Source of the DNA: Bacillota bacterium
Lineage (GTDB): Bacteria > Bacillota > Clostridia > Oscillospirales > Ruminococcaceae
Assembly: GCA_023429785.1 (NCBI GenBank)
Contig: JAEZDD010000004.1
Span: forward strand, 248,001-312,000
Direction: 5' to 3'
DNA: 64,000 nucleotides
Part shown: positions 51,765-58,923 of the stretch, one piece after another
Numbering within the stretch: the first letter of the stretch is position 1
Layout of the letters: every line of letters starts with the position of its first letter
Made by a program: the position numbers and the translations under genes
Notes under the pieces: generated by a model
What the model saw: the letters and a program-made list of their open reading frames with translations, nothing else
What the model was told of the DNA's origin: nothing
Database searches by the model: none

Positions 51765-52538
51765 TTATTTACAAAATTCTAAAACCTTTTTGTATTCCAT
51801 TTCTCCGCCGAAAAGGTCGAGAGCGCTCCCGATAGTCACGTCAATATTACCGCCCGAAAGGTCCTTCAAAAGCTTTAAATCCTCGAAGCTTCCAACCCCG
51901 CCGGCATAAGTAATCTTATTATCCTTATGCGAAGCTAGAATTTCAACCAGCCCGGTCTCAATTCCGGAAGCCTTCCCCTCGACATCGACAGCGTGGATTA
52001 AAAACTCATCACAATATGCGGAGAGCCTTGAGAGCGTAAAGCTGTCAAGCTTCACATCGGTGAATTTCTGCCAACGGTCGGTCACTATATAATAGTCATC
52101 GCCCTTTTTTCGGCAGCTCAAGTCGAGGACAAGCCTGTCCTTCCCAACCGTTTTGAAAATTTTGTAAAGGTTCTCAAAATTAATTTTTCCATCCTTAAAA
52201 ACAAAGGAAGTCACAATAACGTGCGACGCCCCGCTTTCGAGGAAAAATAAAGCGTTTGAATCGTCTATCCCGCCGCCAAGCTGTAAGCCCATGGGGTATA
52301 CCCGAAGGGCTTTAACAGCCAGCTCGACATTTTTATCATAAAACTCAGAATTAACAGGGTTTAGAAGAATAATGTGACCGCCCTTTACACCGTCGTTTTT
52401 ATAAAGCTCAGCATAAAATCCAGCATCATAGCCGGAAACAAAATTCTCATGGGCGAAATTATTGTTATCACTGAGTGTGCCGCCGACAATCTGCTTGACC
52501 TGTCCATTATGAATATCTATACACGGTCTGAATTTCAT
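51765..52538 (-). CDS. hisA: phosphoribosylformimino-AICAR isomerase, eukaryote-type (HIS6-like)
   Basis: A 257-residue TIM-barrel protein that follows the fungal/plant HIS6 pattern rather than standard bacterial HisA: CIDIHNGQVKQIVGGTL, FAELYKND-like FYAELYKND, LQLGGGIDDSNA, SHVIVTSFVF, KDRLVLDLSCRKKG, the late EFLIHAVDVEGKASGI, ITYAGGVGS and IDVTIGSALDLFGG. The ATG at 52538 matches the HIS6 N terminus and sits at the end of a structured leader. It catalyses the fourth His-pathway step. It stands alone, away from any his operon. Bacterial HIS6-like proteins are known in some Clostridia, so transfer in the past is likely. Confidence 0.92.
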   Translation of the reverse strand: MKFRPCIDIHNGQVKQIVGGTLSDNNNFAHENFVSGYDAGFYAELYKNDGVKGGHIILLNPVNSEFYDKNVELAVKALRVYPMGLQLGGGIDDSNALFFLESGASHVIVTSFVFKDGKINFENLYKIFKTVGKDRLVLDLSCRKKGDDYYIVTDRWQKFTDVKLDSFTLSRLSAYCDEFLIHAVDVEGKASGIETGLVEILASHKDNKITYAGGVGSFEDLKLLKDLSGGNIDVTIGSALDLFGGEMEYKKVLEFCK

Positions 52539-52657
52539 AAATATGACCATTCCTTTCTGCCAAACTGGAAACTTTGTGACGGTTTTGGCTTGCCAAAATT
52601 TCGGCTATCAAGACCGAAAAGGCACAAATTTCCGTTTGAAAGATTTATCTTTCAAAC
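52539..52657 (-). promoter_or_regulatory. structured RNA leader, copy A (hisA)
   Basis: Minus strand: P0 GTTTGAAAG/CTTTCAAAC (52634-52657), P1 GGAAATTTGTG with CACAAAGTTTCC (one bulged G), P2 TTTCGG/CCGAAA, P3 TTTTGG/CCAAAA, then GCAGAAAGGAATGG and the start codon. A TATAAT on the minus strand (52681-52686) lies 23 bp upstream of P0, so nearly the whole ~150-nt 5' UTR is the element. About 96% identical to the spoVAE copy and structurally equivalent to the mtnN copy. Confidence 0.74.
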
Positions 52658-52758
52658 TAAATCCTCAAATCTTTTTTCATATTATAGCATAAAAAGAATG
52701 GTTTTAAAACATAATTATGACTAAAAATGCGATTATCGAAATAATTTACAATATTTAA

Positions 52759-52786
52759 TTGAAAAACAATTTTTTTATGATATAAT
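52759..52786 (+). promoter_or_regulatory. promoter of degV
   Basis: TTGAAA, 16-nt spacer, TATAAT. Confidence 0.78.
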
Positions 52787-52817
52787 AATATTAAAAATTA
52801 ATTTGGAGAGTGACAAT

Positions 52818-53690
52818 ATGAGCGATACAAGAAATTTTGCTTTCATTACAGATTCGACTTGCGATTTGCCCTCAGACATTCTAAAAACAAATAATATTAT
52901 TATCGTTAATCTTACCTATGACGTTGACGGCGTTGAATACAATGATTCAAATGTATTGCCTATTGAAGAATTTTATAAAAAAATGCGTGCCGGCTCTGTT
53001 ACAAAAACCTCACAGGTTACACCTGACACTTTTGATAAGGTTTTCGGAGAAGTTCTTGAAAGCGGAAAGGATATACTATATATTGCATTTTCATCTGGAT
53101 TAAGCGGGACCTATAACAGCGCGAGGATAGCGGGCGAAGCACTGAAAGACAAATATCCTGACAGAAAAATTTATATAATCGACAGCCTTTGTGCTTCACT
53201 TGGCGAGGGGCTTTTTGTATACAAGGGCATTCAGCTGATGAATGCTGGGAAATCTGTTGACGAAATTGCAGAATGGCTTGAGGAGAACAAGCTTCACCTT
53301 TGTCATATGTTCACTGTTGATGATTTAATGTTTTTGCACAGGGGCGGACGAGTTTCAAAAACCTCAGCTATCGCCGGTTCAATTTTGGGAATAAAGCCCG
53401 GAATGCACGTTGACAACGAGGGGCATTTAATCCCTCTTACTAAAATCCGAGGAAGAAAACAGTCGCTCAACTGGCTTGTTGAAAACATGGCAGAAAGAGT
53501 TGGAAGCTGGGATAATGATACCTTTGCAATTTGTCATGGTGACTGTATTGACGACGCCAACTATGTTGCTGGCCTTGTTAAGGAAAAGTTTGGAATCAAG
53601 AATGTTATTATTAATTATACCGGCCCTGTAATCGGCGCACATTCAGGACCGGGAACAATGGCATTATTCTTCCTGGGCGACAAAAGATAG
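52818..53690 (+). CDS. degV: DegV-family fatty-acid-binding protein (FakB-like)
   Basis: A 290-residue DegV protein: FITDSTCDLPSDIL start, KTSQVTPDTF, YIAFSSGLSGTYNSAR, IDSLCASLGEGL, FLHRGGRVSK, SILGIKPGMHVDNEG, and the C-terminal GPVIGAHSGPGTMALFFLG. Members bind a fatty acid for the FakA kinase or related carriers. The ATG at 52818 follows GGAGAG. A single gene between a promoter and a terminator. Confidence 0.95.
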   Translation: MSDTRNFAFITDSTCDLPSDILKTNNIIIVNLTYDVDGVEYNDSNVLPIEEFYKKMRAGSVTKTSQVTPDTFDKVFGEVLESGKDILYIAFSSGLSGTYNSARIAGEALKDKYPDRKIYIIDSLCASLGEGLFVYKGIQLMNAGKSVDEIAEWLEENKLHLCHMFTVDDLMFLHRGGRVSKTSAIAGSILGIKPGMHVDNEGHLIPLTKIRGRKQSLNWLVENMAERVGSWDNDTFAICHGDCIDDANYVAGLVKEKFGIKNVIINYTGPVIGAHSGPGTMALFFLGDKR

Positions 53691-53722
53691 AGCGATTTAA
53701 AATTTGCTGGAAATAAATTCAG

Positions 53723-53752
53723 AAGGTAGGGCTAATCCCTACCTTTAGCTTT
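53723..53752 (+). terminator. terminator of degV
   Basis: AAGGTAGGG, CTAAT, CCCTACCTT, then a weak T-run. Confidence 0.82.
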
Positions 53753-53777
53753 TATAAATTATAAGTAATAAAAAAGC

Positions 53778-53806
53778 TTGACAAGGGTGTTCATTTGTGA
53801 TAAAAT
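53778..53806 (+). promoter_or_regulatory. promoter of tRNA-Arg(ACG)
   Basis: TTGACA, 17-nt spacer, TAAAAT. Confidence 0.85.
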
Positions 53807-53821
53807 ATATAAGCATCAGTT

Positions 53822-53898
53822 GTGCCTGTAGCTCAGCCGGATAGAGTGTTTGGCTACGAACCAAAAGGTCGGGGGTTCGAATCCCTCCAGGCACGCCA
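53822..53898 (+). tRNA. tRNA-Arg (ACG)
   Basis: Acceptor GTGCCTG/CAGGCAC, anticodon loop CTACGAA, encoded CCA. The A34 is presumably edited to inosine. Confidence 0.97.
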
Positions 53899-53907
53899 AT
53901 AGCAATG

Positions 53908-53945
53908 ATAAAGGTTTGCGAGAAATCGTGAGCCTTTATTTTTTT
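53908..53945 (+). terminator. terminator of tRNA-Arg(ACG)
   Basis: ATAAAGG ... CCTTTAT with inner GCGA/TCGT and T7. Confidence 0.82.
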
Positions 53946-54357
53946 GCTCAAAAGGAGGCATTGGCGGACCCTATCTTTTTGATAAATTTTGCTCCAATTA
54001 GAAAGCTTACTTGTGCACCAATGTATCCCGATGGTGTAAGTCCAACTTGTTTTTAAAGGATTTAATAAATGATAGGAAATAATGAATACTTGTCCGAAAA
54101 ATTACAACTTACATCTGCCAGACTTTCTTGTCCTAACATCAAATGCCTATTTCGCATCCTTATAAATTTGCTAGTCATTATTATTTTATTAAAACAACCA
54201 CCGACTATGTCAGTGGGGCGGAAAAAGCTATAGCGTTAAAAAGAAAAACTCCTTCTGTTGTATTGTAAGAAGTGCGGTCTGGCAACTCCACGAAAACAAT
54301 AAAAGGAGGTCATTAAAATTAGTACCGGCTTAGCCGTTAAATTTTTTTAAAAAGCTT
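53946..54357. other. gene-poor region between tRNA-Arg and lipoprotein gene
   Basis: About 410 bp with no convincing gene. Short frames at 53955-54056 (31 codons) and 54069-54233 (54 codons, one hydrophobic stretch) have weak support. The right third (54190-54345) looks like a degraded IS200/IS605-type element. Next to a tRNA gene, so a plausible integration spot. Confidence 0.5.
54190..54345 (+). mobile_element. possible remnant of an IS200/IS605-family element (non-autonomous)
   Basis: Palindrome CCACCGACTATGTCAGTGG (54198-54216) at the left and CGGCTTAGCCG (54326-54336) at the right, about 110 bp apart, plus a leader-like middle ending AAAAGGAGGTC with a ribosome-binding site but no coding frame behind it. 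The layout recalls the hairpin ends and tnpA leader of IS200-type elements after loss of the transposase. No transposase fragment is detectable, so this is tentative. Confidence 0.4.
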
Positions 54358-55473
54358 TTACAGGTCGTTGGTAAAGTATTTATAGAGATTTCCTGCAACC
54401 GCCGTGCTTGAACATATTTCTGTCGGTTGATTGACAAGTACGATTACAGTTACATCGTCAAGAAGGTGGATTTCATTATATGAGTTGAAAACATATGTGC
54501 TTCCGCCATGAAGAATACTCATGCTGTCAGCGAAAACACCGTAACCGTAGACATTTGAGTGGCTTTTCATTTCAGTGAAGGATTTCTCGCTTATCAGTTT
54601 GTTTTTAATCAGGCTTCTGTCCCATTTAAAAACGTCAATAACATTGGAGTTGATATCGCCACAGCCGAAAGCCATGTTTTTTGTAATGCTTAGCTGTTTT
54701 CCTTCGCCGTCATAACCGATTGCGTCAGTAGCTTTGAATTTTGTGTTTGTTCTGCTCATTCCACACACATCAAAAAGCTTCTTCTGAAAATAGTCATCAT
54801 AGGAAATCCCTGATACCTTCTCGACAATTTTCCCGAGGAGGTAGTAATTCGTATTGCAGTAGAAGAATTGCTTCCCTGGGTCAGTCATGAATCTCGCCTG
54901 ATAGAGATATTTTTCGACTAAATCAGGGTCAACTTCCTTTTCAGTATCCTCCATTTTCTGAACCTGTTCACCAACATCCTGCGGGAAAAATCTTGTTGGG
55001 TCATCTAGAAAATCGTATAGGCCTGATTCCATCCGAAGAAGATTTTTAATAGTAATTTCTTTTCCGATTGTGAAATCAGGGAAGTATTTATCAAGGGTAT
55101 CATCAACTGAAAGCTTGCCTTGCTCCTGAAGCTGTAATATCGAAACAGCAGTAAATTGCTTTGTGATTGAGCCTATTTCAAAGGTTGTTTTCATTGTGTT
55201 CGGGATTTTATTGCTTCTGTCTGCAAGCCCATAGCCCTTCGCAAGAACTATGTCATCACCTTTTGCCAAAAGAACAGAGCCTTCAAAATCAAAGGATGTC
55301 AAGTAATTATCGATTTTAGTGATAAAATCACTGTACTTGCTGTTTTCAATCTTGTCCTGTGTTTCGTCGACAGTTAGATTTCCTGAGGTTTTATTTGCTC
55401 CGCACGAGCATAATATGCATATACCCATGAAAACCGAAACGACCTTAATAAATCTGCTGTTGGATTTAATCAT
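54358..55473 (-). CDS. serine hydrolase of the beta-lactamase/penicillin-binding family, lipoprotein
   Basis: A 371-residue lipoprotein: lipobox ILCSCG near residue 23, then a class-C beta-lactamase fold with SITKQF (SxxK nucleophile, near 102), the YCNTNYYLLGKI YxN motif (near 205) and HGGST (near 320, the KTG-equivalent). It could be a D,D-peptidase, esterase or peptidase; beta-lactam cleavage is not implied. A single gene; the ATG follows GGAAG. Neighbouring DNA looks disturbed by an element on its 3' side. Confidence 0.9.
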   Translation of the reverse strand: MIKSNSRFIKVVSVFMGICILCSCGANKTSGNLTVDETQDKIENSKYSDFITKIDNYLTSFDFEGSVLLAKGDDIVLAKGYGLADRSNKIPNTMKTTFEIGSITKQFTAVSILQLQEQGKLSVDDTLDKYFPDFTIGKEITIKNLLRMESGLYDFLDDPTRFFPQDVGEQVQKMEDTEKEVDPDLVEKYLYQARFMTDPGKQFFYCNTNYYLLGKIVEKVSGISYDDYFQKKLFDVCGMSRTNTKFKATDAIGYDGEGKQLSITKNMAFGCGDINSNVIDVFKWDRSLIKNKLISEKSFTEMKSHSNVYGYGVFADSMSILHGGSTYVFNSYNEIHLLDDVTVIVLVNQPTEICSSTAVAGNLYKYFTNDL

Positions 55474-55704
55474 GTCAATACTTCCTTAATAATATATTTT
55501 CTAAATGTTATCCTTGCTAAATATTATAAAATCCTAGTAATATCTAAATTTTACATTATTTAATAAATAATGTCAATAAAAATGTTAATAATAAATTTAT
55601 TTTTAATAATAATTTATACTTATACATAATAATACGGTCGGTAATTGAACTGACGGAAAAGCTAAGAAATTACCTGTCCTAAAAAACTCACCGAAAATAG
55701 TGCG
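55474..55704. other. intergenic DNA between lipoprotein gene and tRNA-Leu
   Basis: About 230 bp, very AT-rich on the left. No feature beyond the probable upstream region of the lipoprotein gene and, at the right end, the tRNA-Leu terminator. Confidence 0.5.
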
Positions 55705-55743
55705 TAAAAAAAGTACTTTGCAATTTAAAATTACAAAGTACTT
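55705..55743 (-). terminator. terminator of tRNA-Leu
   Basis: AAGTACTTTG ... CAAAGTACTT with T7 on the minus strand. Confidence 0.88.
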
Positions 55744-55765
55744 CAATCCCTTTAGGCAAGGGCAT

Positions 55766-55850
55766 TGGTGCGGATGAAGTGACTTGAACACTCACGTCTC
55801 GCAACACTAGAGCCTAAATCTAGCGCGTCTGCCAATTCCGCCACATCCGC
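55766..55850 (-). tRNA. tRNA-Leu (UAG)
   Basis: Minus strand: acceptor GCGGATG ... CATCCGC, anticodon loop ATTTAGG, long variable arm (GTGTTGCGAGACGTGAG region), CCA at 55766-55768. Confidence 0.97.
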
Positions 55851-55879
55851 ATATTGTATCGTCGATTGACGACTTAATT

Positions 55880-55908
55880 ATTCTATCATAACAGACTGAC
55901 CTTGTCAA
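55880..55908 (-). promoter_or_regulatory. promoter of tRNA-Leu
   Basis: Minus strand: TTGACA, 17-nt spacer, TAGAAT. Confidence 0.85.
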
Positions 55909-55957
55909 TACTTTTTTCTAAAAATATTTTTCCCACGAAAGCTGTCACAATTTGCAT

Positions 55958-56716
55958 TTATTGTTGTGAAAAGCTGTTTTTATCCGCCGCTTTAGCACCC
56001 CTATATCCCCATCCATCGACACCGGCACGACGCATTGCCCCAAATAATCGATATGTGAAGCCGTCGCTCTTCTTCTCCATTTCACGAAGAAATTCCTTAG
56101 TTGACTGACGAGAGGTGCAGCCGTCAACAGGACACTTGGACTTCACTATTTTAAGCTGACTTTTTGTGCAGGCTTTTCTGACTTCCTTTTCAGGCGCAAA
56201 AACAAGCGGACGGATAAGCATCAGGTCCTTTTTTGAAAGATAGCTTTTTGGCGAAAAGCAGCCGATTCTGCCCTCATTAAAAAGGTTCATAACGAAAGTT
56301 TCGACTGCATCGTCATAATGATGCCCGAGAGCAATTTTATTACAGCCGTTTTCCTTAGCTGAATCATGCAATGCCCCACGACGCATTCTCGCACAAAGGC
56401 TGCAAGGATTCGGCTCTTTTCTTACATCAAAAATTATTTCAGCAATTTGTGTTCTTTTTAAAACATACTGAATGCCCAGCTCGTCGCAAAGCTCGGCAAC
56501 AGAAGAATAATCACCCAACACTCCATTAAAACCGGGGTCAAGGGTTATAGCAACAACGTCATAATCAATCCCGATGAAACGTTTTAGCAAGACGAGCCCC
56601 TTTAAAAGAACGAGGCTGTCCTTTCCTCCTGAAACACCTACTGCTATTTTATCCCCATTTTCAATAAGGTCGAATTCCTGAATCGCTTTTCGCATATATC
56701 CTAAAATCTTCTGCAT
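55958..56716 (-). CDS. TtcA-like PP-loop tRNA thiolation protein
   Basis: A 252-residue ATP-pyrophosphatase: PP-loop VSGGKDSLVLLKG (near 29), VVAITLDPGF, CSLCARMRRGAL (CxxC near 116-119), GHHYDDAVETF, and a late KCPVDGC cysteine pattern. This is the TtcA/TtuA group, which binds an Fe-S cluster and thiolates tRNA (2-thiocytidine at position 32 for TtcA). The ATG at 56716 has GGGAGAAA upstream; an in-frame start at 56758 lacks one. Confidence 0.9.
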   Translation of the reverse strand: MQKILGYMRKAIQEFDLIENGDKIAVGVSGGKDSLVLLKGLVLLKRFIGIDYDVVAITLDPGFNGVLGDYSSVAELCDELGIQYVLKRTQIAEIIFDVRKEPNPCSLCARMRRGALHDSAKENGCNKIALGHHYDDAVETFVMNLFNEGRIGCFSPKSYLSKKDLMLIRPLVFAPEKEVRKACTKSQLKIVKSKCPVDGCTSRQSTKEFLREMEKKSDGFTYRLFGAMRRAGVDGWGYRGAKAADKNSFSQQ

Positions 56717-57086
56717 TATTTTTCTCCCATAAATGTAATATATACAATTATACAGCATTTCAGTAGGATTTACAACATTTTAATACAGCACCTTAGCTTC
56801 AATGCTCTGAGAATTGCAACTTGAATAAATATCAAAAATAAAATTATAAATTTAATGATAATGCAAATTGAAATGAAATTAGAGAAATCGAGAGAAACAG
56901 AGCAATTTGCAGAGAAATCAAGAGATTAGGGGATATATTTTAAAAATTCAGCATTTCAGCTATTGACAGTATCAATAAATATCTATATAATAAGCAATGT
57001 TGTTTCAATCGGGGTTAAATTGCTTAAACTCAACAGGTTTCTTTTAAAAGCGATTGAAAAAAATAAAATTAACGGAGGAAAATACT
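56717..57086. other. intergenic region upstream of rplM
   Basis: About 370 bp. It holds a 15-bp direct repeat with one change (AGAGAAATCGAGAGA at 56881, AGAGAAATCAAGAGA at 56911), the rplM promoter at 56963-56991 and a ~90-nt leader in front of rplM that could carry autoregulation. Nothing else seen. Confidence 0.6.
56963..56991 (+). promoter_or_regulatory. promoter of rplM-rpsI
   Basis: TTGACA, 17-nt spacer, TATAAT: perfect consensus. Confidence 0.92.
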
Positions 57087-57515
57087 ATGTCAACTTATAT
57101 GCCAAAAGCTAATGATATTAGCCGTAAATGGTATGTTTTAGACGCTGATGGAGTTGCTCTTGGACGTGTTGCTGCTAAAGCTGCTCACATTCTTCGCGGA
57201 AAACACAAGCCAACCTATGCTCCACACGCTGATTGCGGAGACCATGTTATCATCATCAACACAGACAAGGCTATTCTAACCGGCAAGAAGCTGGAACAAA
57301 AGAGCTACCGCTGGCACACAGGCTGGATTGGCGGCCTTAAGGAAATCAAATACGGCAAATTGATGGCTGATTCATCAGACAGAGCAATGACTATTGCTGT
57401 AACAGGAATGCTTCCAAACAACTCACTAGGTCGCACACAGGCTAAGAGACTTAGAGTTTATAAGGGCGCACAGCATGAACAGGCTGCTCAAAATCCTGAA
57501 AATTACGAGATATAA
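57087..57515 (+). CDS. rplM: 50S ribosomal protein L13
   Basis: A 142-residue L13: STYMPKANDISRKWYVLDADG start, LRGKHKPTYAPHADCGDHVIIINT, YRWHTGWIGGLK and MLPNNSLGRTQAKRLRVYKG. It assembles early into the large subunit. The ATG at 57087 follows GGAGG. Forms the usual rplM-rpsI pair. Confidence 0.98.
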   Translation: MSTYMPKANDISRKWYVLDADGVALGRVAAKAAHILRGKHKPTYAPHADCGDHVIIINTDKAILTGKKLEQKSYRWHTGWIGGLKEIKYGKLMADSSDRAMTIAVTGMLPNNSLGRTQAKRLRVYKGAQHEQAAQNPENYEI

Positions 57516-57531
57516 GAAAGGGGCATTATAG

Positions 57532-57933
57532 ATGTACGAGTCAAAGCAACCATATTTTTATGGTACAGGCAGAAGAAAACACTCTGTTGCAAGAGTTCGT
57601 GTATACGAAGGAACAGGCAACATTACAATAAACGGCAGAAGCATGGATGAATATTTTGGTCTTGAAACACTCAAGCTAATCGTTCGTCAACCTCTAGCAC
57701 TAACTGATAATATCGAGAAATTTGATATCATCTGTACTGTTACTGGCGGCGGTGTTACTGGTCAAGCTGGTGCAATCAGACATGGCCTTTCAAGAGCATT
57801 GCTTCAATTTGACGAAAATCTACGTCCTGAGCTAAAGAAGGCTGGCTTCTTAACTCGTGACCCAAGAATGAAGGAAAGAAAGAAGTACGGCTTAAAGGCT
57901 GCTCGTCGTGCTCCACAGTTCTCAAAGAGATAG
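57532..57933 (+). CDS. rpsI: 30S ribosomal protein S9
   Basis: A 133-residue S9: [39 protein letters not shown], and the conserved end [17 protein letters not shown], whose terminal Lys-Arg contacts P-site tRNA. RBS AAAGGGGC. The last 16 bp of the gene (with its stop) recur 97 bp downstream. Confidence 0.98.
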   Translation: MYESKQPYFYGTGRRKHSVARVRVYEGTGNITINGRSMDEYFGLETLKLIVRQPLALTDNIEKFDIICTVTGGGVTGQAGAIRHGLSRALLQFDENLRPELKKAGFLTRDPRMKERKKYGLKAARRAPQFSKR

Positions 57934-58031
57934 TCAAACGCAAGTCTTTGGCGCGCGTTCAAGCTGGCTTTTTTTACGAAGTCTTTGGCGCGGATTGCCG
58001 GTGGCGGCTCGCCACTTCTCAAAGAGATAGT
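57919..58031 (+). repeat. 97-bp duplicated/inserted segment behind rpsI
   Basis: TTCTCAAAGAGATAGT occurs at 57919-57934 (end of rpsI) and again at 58016-58031. Between them are 81 bp containing AAGTCTTTGGCGCG twice (57942 and 57979, 37 bp apart) and a perfect GTGGCG-GCT-CGCCAC hairpin (58001-58015). The GC content of this stretch is visibly higher than its surroundings. Confidence 0.85.
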
Positions 58032-58044
58032 TATCTCAAATATC

Positions 58045-58080
58045 AACCCTTGCAGACATTACGTTTGCGAGGGTTTTTTT
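58045..58080 (+). terminator. terminator of rplM-rpsI
   Basis: AACCCT.GC ... GC.AGGGTT with T7. Confidence 0.9.
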
Positions 58081-58109
58081 ATTGGCTAAAACGGAGTTGT
58101 TGTGATAAA

Positions 58110-58772
58110 CTAGTTTAAATTCAAAATTTCAAAGTCGTTTTTATTATACCGGATAATATTATCCTTTTGCATTTTTGAAAGCTCATTTGAAACAGCGCTT
58201 CTGTCAGCGCAGAGATAGCTTGCCAGCTCCTCCCGATTCAGAGGAATGGTGAAGCTGTTTAAGCCCTTTCCGGCATACTCAAGGTAGGCGAGAATTTTTT
58301 CTCTTAGCGTTCGCTTTGAGATGATATCGATTTTTTGATTGAGAAGCAGATTTTTTTGCGCTACGATTTTAAGCATATTTTCTGTCAGCATTTGATGATA
58401 AGAGCATGAGCGCTTGCAGGTGGTGATAACCTTCCGATAATCGAAAAAAAGAATTTCGCTTTTCTCATTGGCAATGATAGAAACAGGGCTGTGAAAAACA
58501 CCGGCACAAGCAAAGGCCTCGGCAAACAGCTCAGAAGGGAATATATTGGCGAGAATTGTTTGGTTGCCATTTATGTCTTCCTTGATGATTTTAACGCTTC
58601 CGCTGAGAACAATGCCGACAAAACGTATTGCATCCCCGGAATTTATTACTGCCTCATTTTTATCAAATGCCTTCTCCTTGACATTAAGACAGCTAAAAAA
58701 CGAATCAAAATCGCATACGTTAATCTCCGAAAACAGCGGATTGCTTTTTATTATTTCATAATATTTTTTCAT
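58110..58772 (-). CDS. Crp/Fnr-family transcriptional regulator
   Basis: A 220-residue regulator: an N-terminal cyclic-nucleotide-like sensor domain (about 1-125, GDAIRFVGIVLSGSVKI, FGEL-position replaced by ELFAEAFAC), a dimer helix, and a C-terminal winged HTH (REELASYLCADRSAVSNELSKM, about 178-200). No N-terminal Fnr-type cysteine cluster is evident. Divergent from hcp, a typical place for an HcpR-like or Fnr-like activator of the hybrid-cluster protein; a 14-bp palindrome lies between them. The effector is unknown. Confidence 0.9.
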   Translation of the reverse strand: MKKYYEIIKSNPLFSEINVCDFDSFFSCLNVKEKAFDKNEAVINSGDAIRFVGIVLSGSVKIIKEDINGNQTILANIFPSELFAEAFACAGVFHSPVSIIANEKSEILFFDYRKVITTCKRSCSYHQMLTENMLKIVAQKNLLLNQKIDIISKRTLREKILAYLEYAGKGLNSFTIPLNREELASYLCADRSAVSNELSKMQKDNIIRYNKNDFEILNLN

Positions 58773-58793
58773 TTTTATATTTTCTCACCTTTC

Positions 58794-58807
58794 GTTGTCT
58801 AGACAAC
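58794..58807. promoter_or_regulatory. 14-bp perfect palindrome between Crp/Fnr regulator and hcp
   Basis: GTTGTCTAGACAAC, 22 bp upstream of the regulator start and ~117 bp before hcp. A likely operator for the Crp/Fnr protein (self-control and hcp control). Confidence 0.6.
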
Positions 58808-58923
58808 AGACTTGTTTTCATAATTATACTACAATTAGGCTATACTAATCAAGGCGAAAGCATCAAAGGGCTTGAAAAATCATATTTAATGCATCAATTT
58901 GAATAAAAAAGGAGAAATGCAAA

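Noticed and set aside
53955..54056. 31-codon frame beginning TTG behind AAGGAGG
   Set aside because: Spacing of ribosome-binding site to start is too short and no similarity seen; could be a gene fragment but not supportable.
54069..54233. Possible 54-codon gene with a hydrophobic stretch, ribosome-binding-like AAAGGA upstream
   Set aside because: Its end lies in the palindrome of the presumed mobile-element remnant, composition is poor and no homologue is recognisable; left as non-coding.
56881..56925. AGAGAAATC direct repeat upstream of rplM
   Set aside because: Two imperfect copies in purine-rich DNA, upstream of the promoter; too weak to call a site.
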